This document shows positions 53,932 through 62,435 of a DNA stretch of 64,000 nt, one piece after another. Source of the DNA: Ohtaekwangia sp. Its GTDB lineage: Bacteria > Bacteroidota > Bacteroidia > Cytophagales > Cyclobacteriaceae. The stretch is from NCBI GenBank assembly GCA_021155195.1, contig JAJNPV010000030.1, positions 62,001 to 126,000 on the forward strand, written 5' to 3'. Position 1 is the stretch's first letter. Each line of letters starts with the position of its first letter. The notes beneath the pieces are model-generated. The model was not told where the DNA came from. It did no database searches and saw only the letters and a program-made list of their open reading frames with translations. Made by a program: the position numbers and the translations under genes.

Positions 53932-54492
53932 TTAGGATTTAACCTGTAAGCGTCTACGGAGTCGCTTTTTAGCGCTTGTCAGGCTCCTTTCTACGGCCTT
54001 TATACCCACACCAAGCCGGACCGAGATTTCTTCATTGTCCAATTCCTCTTCAATCTTCATCATCAGGCATTCGCGCTCTCTCTTGGGGAAACGTGCTATT
54101 ATGCCGAAGATTTCCTGAGTTACCTCAATCTGGATGATCCTTGATTCTATTGAGTCTTGCGCCAAGTCGTACGTATGGCCGTTTACGAATCTTATTTTCT
54201 TTTTACTGAGTTGTACATTTTCATTGTAATAGGTTATGGATTTGTTTCTTACAATCCTTACCAGGTAATGCTGAATGGATCGTTCATGATAGTTGCCAAG
54301 TTCTTTAGCATTCTGCCAGATGTAAGCGAAAGTCTCTTGCACAATATCTTTAGATGCCTCCTTATCATGGGTTAGGTTAAATGCAATTCGCACAAGACTG
54401 CTGTAATACTGATCGCACAAAATTCTAACAGCTCTTCTGGGATAGGAAAGCAATAATTTCCGAATCTCATGATTACTAACATGACCAGGCAT
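53932..54492 (-). CDS. ECF sigma factor of the second locus
   Basis: A 186-residue ECF sigma factor: region 2 SLVRIAFNLTHDKEASKDIV, QETFAYIW; region 4 FPKRERECLMMKIEEELDN, EEISVRLGVGIKAVERSL. It heads the minus-strand set with the shortened FecR-like gene. No SusC/SusD pair follows, so its target is not obvious. Confidence 0.9.
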   Translation of the reverse strand: MPGHVSNHEIRKLLLSYPRRAVRILCDQYYSSLVRIAFNLTHDKEASKDIVQETFAYIWQNAKELGNYHERSIQHYLVRIVRNKSITYYNENVQLSKKKIRFVNGHTYDLAQDSIESRIIQIEVTQEIFGIIARFPKRERECLMMKIEEELDNEEISVRLGVGIKAVERSLTSAKKRLRRRLQVKS

Positions 54493-54678
54493 CTTGCAAA
54501 TAATTTCTCATAGAATGATTTTTGGCTAATAGCAATAACCGCAGGGCAACTGTGGGCTACTTAACCACCTCGTTAATCGGGTAAAAAGGATAGTGCTATT
54601 AAAAATTATCTAAACAGCCTCCGTTAATTTAAGGGTTACAACTGTAAAAATGAAACTTTCTTGGCCCTCCATACCCGA

Positions 54679-54702
54679 ATAAAAAAGGGGCCAGACCCCC
54701 TT
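54679..54702 (-). terminator. Intrinsic terminator
   Basis: Minus-strand stem AAGGGG / CCCCTT with loop GTCTGG is followed by a run of six T (54684-54679). It is 8 bp beyond the stop of the 119-residue gene and separates it from the sigma gene. Confidence 0.8.
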
Positions 54703-54710
54703 CGCTTGCA

Positions 54711-55070
54711 TTAGCAGGAGAAACCAATCTCTTCGTCAATAACCTTGACAGTATAGTTTCGCTCAACTAATTCCTTTTTTGAATGATCGTCCCATTTGTG
54801 GCAACCAGATTCAATCGCCATCATATATTTTACATGGAGTTGATTCTCATCGTCATAGTAGAACCGGATATCGAGGTATGTTCCGAAGTCGTGCGGACAA
54901 CGAACAACTTTGAAAAATGATCCTTCCGGGTTATTGCCAAATTCGCGTTTCAATTGATCAATGTACACGCGGACTTCAATGCGAGCGCTAAGCATATAGT
55001 CGTCCGTTCCAACCTGTGCGCAAGGTTCATCACAGGGAGTTGTTTGCGAGAGATGGATGTAGTCTAACAT
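54711..55070 (-). CDS. Hypothetical protein with cysteines
   Basis: A 119-residue soluble protein with an N-terminal CDEPC pair, further single cysteines, and a beta-rich centre (GTYLDIRFYYDDENQLHVKY). No signal peptide and no family recognised. It sits alone between the structured element at 55.1 kb and a strong terminator. Confidence 0.6.
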   Translation of the reverse strand: MLDYIHLSQTTPCDEPCAQVGTDDYMLSARIEVRVYIDQLKREFGNNPEGSFFKVVRCPHDFGTYLDIRFYYDDENQLHVKYMMAIESGCHKWDDHSKKELVERNYTVKVIDEEIGFSC

Positions 55071-55117
55071 AGCTGTATTTGTTTTAGTTGAACATCATTT
55101 TTGTGCTCAACCAAACC

Positions 55118-55250
55118 GGGCTTTTCCGGAACCGCTATAGCGGGTGGGACCATGAAGAAGCCAAGAGGAATCGGAATAAATGGGAAGGCAGGCCGTAGGC
55201 AGGTGCCCGTTTATGCTGAAGTCTCTTGGCGGAGTTCCGGAATAAGGCCG
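55118..55250. ncRNA. Highly structured 130-bp intergenic element
   Basis: Nested inverted repeats: TTCCGGAAC (55125-55133) with GTTCCGGAA (55234-55242); GCCAAGAG (55160-55167) with CTCTTGGC (55223-55230); an inner pair ATAAATGGG / CCCGTTTAT; and a separate 12-bp palindrome CCGCTATAGCGG at 55132-55143. The whole would fold into one long hairpin on either strand. No reading frame explains it. It could be an RNA, a recombination site or a small non-autonomous repeat. Confidence 0.5.
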
Positions 55251-55295
55251 AACTTTGCTTAAAAAAATGAAGGAACTTAAATTGACTGCTGTCGG

Positions 55296-56003
55296 TCAAC
55301 CCTTGAAAGAATTTAACCAAATCTCGATTCGCTCGACTAATGACTTTGGATCCTGGTTAGGATATTTCTGTTCAATGTATTGCTCAAAGATCATTTTTGT
55401 TTTTAAATCTGTCCATTCCTTTACAGTCAGACTAAACAAGGGCCACTTCTTTTGTTCGACTATGAACCCATACAGGGGGATATAAGGAGGCGCATAATGA
55501 AATGAGTTATCAATTAGTTTGCCATACAGATCCGGCTTCAGTGCGAGTTTTAAATCCTGAACGATATCGAATAGTATTTTTCCTTTGCTTCCATCTGTGA
55601 TCGCGGTGGCCAGTGCGGGCATTCCTTGATCACTAAAGAAGGTGTGCAAGTAATCGCGGAACCCATCCTCTGCTATATCAGATAGATCTCGGCAGTAGTA
55701 CAAATACGATTTTCTGAAACGATCTACGGAAAAATCATCGATGGTTTTGTCTATTACAAAATCAATCAATTCATTTTCCATCGCAACTACGTGCTCAACA
55801 GTAGGGCTTTTCTTCTTACCCGCAGCAAATAGCAGGTATCTGGATTTGGAAAACAATTCAAAATAGTAGCTCTTGAAGAATATAGATTTGCGGTCGAATG
55901 TCACTTGAACGTAGAGTGGATGAGTGACTTTACCATGAAAAGAAACCGTTTTGAGACGCTTATTAAAATAGGTCTTGTATGTAACCTTATAAGTTCGTGT
56001 CAT
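55296..56003 (-). CDS. Hypothetical protein near the recombinase
   Basis: A 235-residue protein without signal or membrane segments. The first 60 residues (YKTYFNKRLKTVSFHGKVTH, then VQVTFDRKSIFFKS) are beta-rich and resemble the arm-binding N-terminus of phage-type integrases. No catalytic recombinase motif follows. The rest is helical. A recombination-accessory role is a guess based on position. Confidence 0.6.
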   Translation of the reverse strand: MTRTYKVTYKTYFNKRLKTVSFHGKVTHPLYVQVTFDRKSIFFKSYYFELFSKSRYLLFAAGKKKSPTVEHVVAMENELIDFVIDKTIDDFSVDRFRKSYLYYCRDLSDIAEDGFRDYLHTFFSDQGMPALATAITDGSKGKILFDIVQDLKLALKPDLYGKLIDNSFHYAPPYIPLYGFIVEQKKWPLFSLTVKEWTDLKTKMIFEQYIEQKYPNQDPKSLVERIEIWLNSFKG

Positions 56004-56113
56004 ACCTGTTCAGTCCAGTTTTTTGTCAATCATACGAGTATAAATTATTTCATTTGGCATCATGTGCTGGTCAGTTGATAAAATTATCATGCTAAACTAT
56101 TGAAAGTTTTGCT

Positions 56114-56142
56114 AAATATTATGTTATCAAAACATAATATTT
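56114..56142. promoter_or_regulatory. Perfect 12-bp inverted repeat upstream of the recombinase genes
   Basis: AAATATTATGTT (56114-56125) and AACATAATATTT (56131-56142) are separated by ATCAA. It lies about 70 bp before the 51-residue gene and may be an operator, or a terminator of a preceding transcript. Confidence 0.6.
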
Positions 56143-56213
56143 TATATTAGCGTTATAAATGGTACCGCTACTGTGTCCTTGATCAAACACAGAAGAGTTA
56201 AGGAGGTACCAAG

Positions 56214-56369
56214 ATGGAGAAGTTGAAGCCGGAAAGAGTAGTGGAAATGCTCAAAGCCAAAGGTGTGAATGTGACTGTAGAACAGGCCGCTTCAATTCTC
56301 AAATTTCTCCGGAAGATGGCCGGCATTGTTGTGAGCCAATATTTAAAGCCGGGAAACAACAAAGGATAG
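56214..56369 (+). CDS. 51-residue helical protein preceding the recombinase
   Basis: The ATG at 56214 follows AAGGAGG at 56200-56206, an unusually strong Shine-Dalgarno sequence for Bacteroidota. The product (MEKLKPERVVEMLKAKGVNV start, AASILKFLRKMAGIVV centre) is helical and basic, with no membrane segment. Short proteins of this type occur before serine recombinases of Bacteroidota elements and may be directionality factors; the gene ends 30 bp before the recombinase. Confidence 0.7.
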   Translation: MEKLKPERVVEMLKAKGVNVTVEQAASILKFLRKMAGIVVSQYLKPGNNKG

Positions 56370-56399
56370 TCAGAATTTGGTAACCTAAATCCTCTTTGT

Positions 56400-57962
56400 A
56401 TGAAAACAGCGGACCTATACATCAGAGTAAGTACAGATGAGCAAGCAGACAAGGGCTATTCCCAGCGAAGCCAGGAAGAACTTCTCCGCAGGTATTGTGA
56501 CATCAACAAGGTAAATATCCGGAAAGTTATTTTTGAAGACCACTCCGCTAAAACATTCAATCGTCCTGAATGGCAGAAATATCTTCAGGATCTACGGAAG
56601 CATAAAAGTCAAACCGATTTAGTGCTGTTCCTCAAGTGGGATAGGTTCAGTCGAAACGCGGGGGATGCCTACCAAATGATTAATATCCTAAGAAAGCTCG
56701 GGGTTGAACCTCAAGCCATCGAACAACCACTTGATCTATCTATTCCGGAAAACAAAATGATGCTGGCTTTTTATTTAGCTGCGCCCGAAGTGGAGAATGA
56801 CAGGCGTGCTTTGAACGTGATTCATGGTATGAGAAGAGCACGAAAAGAAGGGCGATATATGGGATTGGCTCCTATTGGTTACATCAATAAAACTGATGAA
56901 GGCGGCCGAAAACTTATTGCCCCCAAATACCCCGATGCAGATATTATTCGATGGTCGTTTGAAAAGATAGCTGAAGGTATATACAACACAGAGCAGGTTT
57001 ATAAGAGAGTAAAAGAGAAGGGATTTAAAGGCACCAAAAGCCTTTTCTGGTTTGTGATAAGGAATCCTGTTTACTGTGGAAAAATATTTATCCCTAAATA
57101 CAAAGACGAAGAAAGCAGGTTTGTCACGGGGCAGCACGAGCCTATTATTACTGAGGCGTTGTACTATCAAGTGCAAGACGTTTTGGATGGCAGAAAGAGA
57201 GGACAGTATCGGCTAAAGGTGGCTTCGAATGCTACAATGCCGCTGCGCGGCTTTCTCATTTGCCCACATTGCGGTAAACTACTGACTGGGAGTGCTTCAA
57301 AGGGGCGCTACAAATACTATTCATATTATCATTGTTTTGATGGTTGCACCTGTAGATTCAAAGCTGATTATGTAAATAATCTTTTTGAGTATGAATTGAA
57401 GAAGTATATTCCGCGACCTGAGATGGCGGAAGTCTACAAGATAACTTTGGCCGAAGCATGGAATGATCAGACAAATCATTTACAGAATGATAGGAAACAA
57501 GTGCTGGCGCAAATCAAAGACTTAGAAGAAAAGTTGTCCTACATCAGGGATTTGCTTTCTTCAAAACAACTCGACCCTGAAGATTTCAGGGAGATGAAAT
57601 CGGAGTATTCCAGTAAACTTGAAAAGCTGGAGGTTAAACTCAGCGCGTGTGATGATGGTCAAGTCAGTATTGACCAGTTATTAAATCGTGGATTGGAGAA
57701 TCTGTTAAAGTTAGACTACATCTATGAAACCGGAGACATCGAAAAGAAGCGGGAGGTGATTGGTTCGATGTACCCCGAAAAATTGACTTTTGACGGATTC
57801 GTACTTCGAACCACCCGTGTCAATGAGGCAGTACGTTTTATTTACATGATGAACAGTGAGTTAGAGGCAAATAAAAACAGGACAAACGGAAAAAATTCCA
57901 ATTTGTCCTGTCAAGTCGAGATGAGAGGATTCGAACCTCCGGCCTCCACGTCCCTAACGTGA
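56400..57962 (+). CDS. Large serine recombinase, likely ICE integrase
   Basis: A 520-residue large serine recombinase. The catalytic domain begins DLYIRVSTDEQADKGYSQRS (nucleophile Ser11). The recombinase domain spans about 160-280. A zinc ribbon (LICPHCGKLL near residue 285, CFDGCTC near 317) is followed by a coiled-coil (360-440). The last 13 codons are read across the 3' part of the tRNA gene, giving MRGFEPPASTSLT. The overlap indicates that the recombinase gene ends at the attachment site of its own element. Complete and in good frame. Confidence 0.92.
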   Translation: MKTADLYIRVSTDEQADKGYSQRSQEELLRRYCDINKVNIRKVIFEDHSAKTFNRPEWQKYLQDLRKHKSQTDLVLFLKWDRFSRNAGDAYQMINILRKLGVEPQAIEQPLDLSIPENKMMLAFYLAAPEVENDRRALNVIHGMRRARKEGRYMGLAPIGYINKTDEGGRKLIAPKYPDADIIRWSFEKIAEGIYNTEQVYKRVKEKGFKGTKSLFWFVIRNPVYCGKIFIPKYKDEESRFVTGQHEPIITEALYYQVQDVLDGRKRGQYRLKVASNATMPLRGFLICPHCGKLLTGSASKGRYKYYSYYHCFDGCTCRFKADYVNNLFEYELKKYIPRPEMAEVYKITLAEAWNDQTNHLQNDRKQVLAQIKDLEEKLSYIRDLLSSKQLDPEDFREMKSEYSSKLEKLEVKLSACDDGQVSIDQLLNRGLENLLKLDYIYETGDIEKKREVIGSMYPEKLTFDGFVLRTTRVNEAVRFIYMMNSELEANKNRTNGKNSNLSCQVEMRGFEPPASTSLT

Positions 57963-57990
57963 TGCGCTAACCGGGCTGCGCTACATCTCG
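57916..57990 (-). tRNA. tRNA-Pro, anticodon read as AGG
   Basis: The minus strand folds into a full cloverleaf: acceptor CGAGATG / CATCTCG, D arm GCGC / GCGC, anticodon stem TCACG / CGTGG with loop TTAGGGA, T arm GGAGG-TTCGAAT-CCTCT, discriminator A. CCA is not encoded. The anticodon AGG reads proline CCU. The 3' half overlaps the recombinase gene by 47 bases, so this tRNA is the probable attachment site. Confidence 0.85.
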
Positions 57991-58153
57991 AAAATACTTT
58001 ATCCTTTAACTTGTGATGCGCTAATCCCGCCAAAAGCGGGACGCTACATCTCGTTAATAAATTTACTGTCTCAAACTTTACCCGGTAAACCAGGCCGCCT
58101 GACTTCCGAAGTGCAACGTAGGAAGTCGCTACATCTCGAAAAAATTCTATCAT
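57991..58153 (-). repeat. Two tRNA 5'-end copies next to hairpins
   Basis: The tRNA 5' end (GCTACATCTCG on the plus strand, 57980-57990) recurs at 58043-58053 and 58128-58138. Copy 1 also repeats GTGATGCGCTAA (58013-58024) of the tRNA, but its D-arm loop is replaced by a hairpin TCCCGC / GCGGGA. Copy 2 is preceded by GACTTCC / GGAAGTC. They lie 5' of the tRNA gene and cannot form full tRNAs. Confidence 0.7.
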
Positions 58154-58211
58154 TCAAAACTAAAACCGTTGTTTCAATTTCGAGGCTGCAATAATAATAA
58201 ATTTTTAGAAT

Positions 58212-58823
58212 CTACTTTTTATTCTGTTTCAAATCGCGAATAAATCGTGCCCAATTAAATGGATTCAGGAATGGATTCGTGCGCGGTTGAAATTTATCAG
58301 CGGCTGAGGTCGACCACTGATCCATGTAGTATCTGTAATTGGCAGCGCCATCCATCGGTGTAGTCTTCAACATCAAGGCCATCAGCTCGGCATTCAGATT
58401 TTTCTGATCAATTCCATTATCAAACGGAATATTAAGTGCCAGCACCGCTTCTTTGAAAACCTCTTCTGTAGGGAATGGCATAATCTGTACCTCGCGCAAG
58501 TAGGTTACATCCGAAACCATCTCAACGATGATAGTTAAATTATCGTTGGCTCCTTTAGGCACAATATAGTGCTGACGATTATAACCAATTGAGCTAATTA
58601 CAATACTATCACCTTCCAGTACAGGCATCGAAAAAAAACCAGCGGGACTGGTACTGGTTCCTCGTCCTGCTTTAGGCACATATACGTGAACTCCAGGCAA
58701 CACATTTACACTGTCGCTCACAAAACCCGAAAGCTGAATAATCCTTCGCGTTTGCGCCTGGCTCATCGAAACAGAGCCAAGAAAAGCAACGAAAACACAC
58801 AGAACAAAGCCAATTAATCTCAC
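58212..58823 (-). CDS. Exported carboxypeptidase-regulatory-like protein
   Basis: A 203-residue protein with signal peptide (ending MSQAQ). One CarboxypepD-reg-like beta-sandwich (residues about 30-110, LSGFVSDSVNVLPGVHVYVP) and a helical tail follow. It is a typical Bacteroidota envelope protein without enzyme residues. First chromosomal gene to the right of the tRNA region. Confidence 0.8.
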   Translation of the reverse strand: MRLIGFVLCVFVAFLGSVSMSQAQTRRIIQLSGFVSDSVNVLPGVHVYVPKAGRGTSTSPAGFFSMPVLEGDSIVISSIGYNRQHYIVPKGANDNLTIIVEMVSDVTYLREVQIMPFPTEEVFKEAVLALNIPFDNGIDQKNLNAELMALMLKTTPMDGAANYRYYMDQWSTSAADKFQPRTNPFLNPFNWARFIRDLKQNKK

Positions 58824-58950
58824 ATTGCAATCATTAAGTTTTCAAAGATAGAGATTCAAGGGATTTTACCCTAATGCACACGCACATCCTCCACCAATGG
58901 TTTTTCTTATCTTCGCAACTACACAATGATCACGACAGAGACCTTGTTTT

Positions 58951-59340
58951 ATGCGATTAAAACATTTTAATATTGATTTAGGGGCGCAAATTTTTCTAGC
59001 GTGTTCGGATACATCCCGGCTACGGATATTAAACCTGATTTTGACCAACGGTGAAATGTGTATCAGCGATCTGGAACACATTCTTGAGTTTACTCAAACC
59101 AAAACTTCCCGTCATTTGTTGTACCTGAAAAATTCAGGCATTCTCACCTCACGCAAAATAAATCAATGGGTTTTTTATCAACTCAAAGAAGAAGTGTTCG
59201 ACATCACCCGTCAGATATTTCAATTTCTGAGTCGCGATGCAATCCTTCAAAAGGATCAGCAAGTTTTTCAAACTATGTATAGCAACCGCGAATTGTCGCT
59301 CAACAAACTTAAGATAAAGCCCATCAATCAACATTCATGA
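58951..59340 (+). CDS. ArsR-family transcription regulator
   Basis: A 129-residue winged-helix protein (LACSDTSRLRILNLILTNGE, MCISDLEHILEFTQTKTSRH, LLYLKNSGILTSRKINQWVF). No obvious metal-binding cysteine pair. It overlaps the following yjjG-like gene by 4 bp, so they are co-translated. Confidence 0.88.
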   Translation: MRLKHFNIDLGAQIFLACSDTSRLRILNLILTNGEMCISDLEHILEFTQTKTSRHLLYLKNSGILTSRKINQWVFYQLKEEVFDITRQIFQFLSRDAILQKDQQVFQTMYSNRELSLNKLKIKPINQHS

Positions 59341-60032
59341 AATCATACCGCCATATTCTCTTTGACCTCGATCACACACTTTGGGATTACGAAACAAATT
59401 CATCGGAAACACTTCAAGAACTTTTTATACAACATAAACTAGAAGAGTTGGGCGTTCCTTCTTTTTCGGATTTTATGAAGACATTCGTTTCTGTGAATAC
59501 CAATCTATGGACACAATATGATCTGGGGCAAATTCACCGCGATGTAATTCGTAACGATCGGTTCCATAAAATTATGCTTGAGTTTGGAATTGATAATTAT
59601 GAGTTCTCACTTAATTTTTCCAATAAGTACATCGATCAGTCACCAAAGAAAGGCGCGCTGATGCCAAATGCAAAGGAAATATTAGACTACCTGCATCCAA
59701 AGTATCCGATGGTGATTGTTACCAATGGGTTTGATGAAATCCAATCTGTAAAAATGGAATCTTCCGGCATCACTCCGTATTTTAAAAGTGTTGTTACGTC
59801 TGCACGAGCAGGTTTTAAAAAACCCTCGAAAGAAATTTTTGATTTTGCTTTGGCAGAAAGTGGTTTTAGTACGCACGATACGCTGATGATTGGCGATAAT
59901 TTACTGACTGATATAGGCGGTGCGCGAAATGCCTCGTTGGATACGGTATATTATAATCCAAATAAAATCGCGCATCAGGAAAAAACGGAGTATGAGATTC
60001 ACGACTTGAAAGAGTTGTTGAATATCCTTTAA
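59337..60032 (+). CDS. yjjG: YjjG-family HAD nucleotidase
   Basis: A 231-residue HAD hydrolase with motif I FDLDHTLWDY, motif II VTNG, Lys in SARAGFKKPSKEIF and motif IV GDNLLTDIGGA. The YjjG family removes phosphate from non-canonical pyrimidine nucleotides. It overlaps the ArsR-type gene by 4 bp. Confidence 0.9.
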   Translation: MKSYRHILFDLDHTLWDYETNSSETLQELFIQHKLEELGVPSFSDFMKTFVSVNTNLWTQYDLGQIHRDVIRNDRFHKIMLEFGIDNYEFSLNFSNKYIDQSPKKGALMPNAKEILDYLHPKYPMVIVTNGFDEIQSVKMESSGITPYFKSVVTSARAGFKKPSKEIFDFALAESGFSTHDTLMIGDNLLTDIGGARNASLDTVYYNPNKIAHQEKTEYEIHDLKELLNIL

Positions 60033-60084
60033 AACCCGTCAGAATAAAGTAATTTTGCGACTGATGTCATCGCTTCGTGCATTC

Positions 60085-60154
60085 TTGGTGCCTTTGCGTC
60101 TTCATGGTTTAGAAAATAGTTAAAATTGAACCACAACGACACTGAGACACAAGG
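60085..60154. repeat. Dispersed ACCACAA-type intergenic inverted repeat
   Basis: 60085-60110 (TTGGTGCCTTTGCGTCTTCA and following) and 60129-60154 (AACCACAACGACACTGAGAC and following) form an imperfect hairpin. This fits a widespread class of intergenic palindromes with an ACCACAAAGACAC core in many bacteria. No gene is involved. Confidence 0.6.
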
Positions 60155-60235
60155 TTTCATGAAGTAAATCTATTTATAGCAGCATCAATTTAATAACTCA
60201 AATTCACTTTTTATTTAAAATTAATCTTCAACACT

Positions 60236-61867
60236 ATGTCAACCGGATTCTTCAAAATTCCCACCCCAATAAACGAACCCATTTTATCATACGCACCCGG
60301 AAGCAAAGAACGGGTAGCAATAAAAAAAGCATTAGCAGAGGCACGGGCAACGGTGTTGGATATTCCCATGTACATCGGTGCTGAAGAAGTTCGCTCAGAA
60401 AATAAAAAAACACTTTCTCCCCCGCACGATCACAAACACATTTTGGCACATTATCACGAAGGCGATAAAAGTCATGTAGAGCAAGCTATCAATGCTGCAT
60501 TAGCTGCCAAAGAATTATGGGCTAACCTGAGTTGGGAAAACAGAGCGAGTATCTTTTTAAAAGCGGCTGATCTGTTAGCGGGTCCATATAGAAGCAAAAT
60601 AAATGCGGCCACCATGTTGGGTCAATCTAAAAATGCTTTTCAGGCAGAGATTGATTCGGCTTGCGAGTTGATTGACTTTATCCGGTTCAATGTTCATTTC
60701 ATGGGTGAGATTTATAGTGAACAACCTATTTCATCACCGGGCGTTTGGAATCGACTTGAGTACCGGCCGTTGGAAGGATTTGTATTTGCATTAACCCCGT
60801 TCAACTTTACTGCCATTGCGGGCAACTTGCCTACCAGTGCGGCCATGATGGGCAACACCGTAGTTTGGAAACCAGCCAACACACAAATCTATGCAGCGAA
60901 TGTAATCATGCAGGTGCTGAAAGAAGCGGGCTTACCCGATGGCGTAATCAACCTGGTATATGTAAGCGGGCCCGATGCAGGCGATGTGATTTTTAATCAC
61001 CGCGATTTTGCAGGTATTCACTTTACAGGAAGCACGGGCGTATTTCAAAACATCTGGAAGACTATCGGAAACAACATCCATAAGTTCAGAACCTATCCGC
61101 GCATTGTAGGCGAAACCGGTGGAAAGGATTTTATCATGGTGCATAAGAGTGCCAATGCAAAAGAAGTTTCCACCGCCATGGCACGGGGTGCCTTCGAATA
61201 CCAGGGACAAAAATGTTCTGCTGCTTCGCGATGCTACATTCCTTCCAATCTTTGGGAGGATGTAAAAAAATATTTGATCGAAGACTTGAAAAGTTTTAAG
61301 ATGGGACCTACCGAAGATTTAGGAAACTTTATCAATGCTGTGATTGATGAAAAGGCGTTCGACTCAATTACCGGATACATTGAAAAGGCAAAGCAAAATC
61401 CAATGAATGAGATTATTGCTGGAGGCAAGTACGATAAATCGAAAGGATATTTTATTGAACCCACTGTTATTGTAACCAAAGATGCATCTTCCATTACCAT
61501 GTGTGAAGAAATTTTTGGCCCTGTGCTCACTGTGTATGTGTATCACTCTGAAAACTTTGAACAAACATTGGAGCTTGTCGATAGCACTTCGCCATATGCC
61601 CTTACGGGATCTATCCTTTCCAAAGATCGCTATGCGGTTGAACTGGCAACCAAAAAATTAGTAAACGCAGCGGGTAACTTTTACATCAATGATAAACCAA
61701 CCGGTGCCGTAGTGGGGCAACAACCTTTTGGTGGTGCACGTGGATCGGGTACCAATGATAAGGCTGGAGCCAAAGCAAACTTAATGCGTTGGGTTTCTAT
61801 GCGAACAATTAAGGAAACTTTTGTTCCAGCAACTGATTATAGATATCCTTTTTTGGAGAAGGAGTAA
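60236..61867 (+). CDS. pruA: L-glutamate gamma-semialdehyde dehydrogenase (PruA)
   Basis: A 543-residue aldehyde dehydrogenase of the 1-pyrroline-5-carboxylate class. Key sites: NAD-binding TPFNFTAIAGN and FTGSTGVF, general base in VGETGGKDF, catalytic Cys in GQKCSAASR, EIFGP near the C-terminus. It oxidises glutamate semialdehyde to glutamate in proline breakdown. Single gene, no linked proline dehydrogenase in the window. Confidence 0.95.
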   Translation: MSTGFFKIPTPINEPILSYAPGSKERVAIKKALAEARATVLDIPMYIGAEEVRSENKKTLSPPHDHKHILAHYHEGDKSHVEQAINAALAAKELWANLSWENRASIFLKAADLLAGPYRSKINAATMLGQSKNAFQAEIDSACELIDFIRFNVHFMGEIYSEQPISSPGVWNRLEYRPLEGFVFALTPFNFTAIAGNLPTSAAMMGNTVVWKPANTQIYAANVIMQVLKEAGLPDGVINLVYVSGPDAGDVIFNHRDFAGIHFTGSTGVFQNIWKTIGNNIHKFRTYPRIVGETGGKDFIMVHKSANAKEVSTAMARGAFEYQGQKCSAASRCYIPSNLWEDVKKYLIEDLKSFKMGPTEDLGNFINAVIDEKAFDSITGYIEKAKQNPMNEIIAGGKYDKSKGYFIEPTVIVTKDASSITMCEEIFGPVLTVYVYHSENFEQTLELVDSTSPYALTGSILSKDRYAVELATKKLVNAAGNFYINDKPTGAVVGQQPFGGARGSGTNDKAGAKANLMRWVSMRTIKETFVPATDYRYPFLEKE

Positions 61868-61956
61868 GTATTTGTTATCCGAAAATTGTTTGAGATAAAG
61901 TGCCAGAAAATATTTTCTTAATCAGCTAGACTTTGGACATTAGACCATTGCAAATC

Positions 61957-62400
61957 ATGAAAAGAACCTGGGACTATAACCTTTTACGGAATGGTAGAAT
62001 GAAAAATTTAATGCTTGCACTAATTATGCTCGCTGGCCTATTTCTCTTTATTTACCGATTCTTCGAAAACACGAAGAATCATGTAGAGACCAATTTTATA
62101 TCAATGGGCATAATCTATTTAGTTGCTCTTTTACTATTTTCCTTCTTCCCGATCCGACAAGTAGTAGAGAAAATCAACCAATCTGAATTTATAACCTATT
62201 ACCTGATAGGTTGGCTTAAGTTTAATGAAAAAGCTTACTCATTGGCAGGAAGCGATGTCGTAGGAATTAAACAAGATGAAAAGAAGTATTACTGCTTGAC
62301 AATAAGCACAAAAAATGCTGGCGACATAATAATAGAAAGATATCCCACCCTTGACTCCGTGAAAATAAGAGAACGTCAATTAAATGAAATCTTAAACTAA
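61957..62400 (+). CDS. Hypothetical membrane protein with PH-like tail
   Basis: Start at ATG 61957 (MKRTWDYNLLRNGRMKNLML). The 147-residue protein has two membrane helices (about 17-37 and 52-72) and a beta-rich C-terminal part of about 70 residues (YLIGWLKFNEKAYSLAGSDV). It resembles small two-helix proteins with a PH-like domain. Function unknown. Confidence 0.65.
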   Translation: MKRTWDYNLLRNGRMKNLMLALIMLAGLFLFIYRFFENTKNHVETNFISMGIIYLVALLLFSFFPIRQVVEKINQSEFITYYLIGWLKFNEKAYSLAGSDVVGIKQDEKKYYCLTISTKNAGDIIIERYPTLDSVKIRERQLNEILN

Positions 62401-62435
62401 TGTCCATTATGGCAAACCATACCCTCTATAATTAA

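Noticed and set aside
55135..55320. 61-residue minus-strand open frame
   Set aside because: It runs through the nested hairpin element and has no coding character.
57911..58153. 80-residue minus-strand open frame
   Set aside because: It is the translation of the tRNA gene and its 5'-end copies, not a protein gene.
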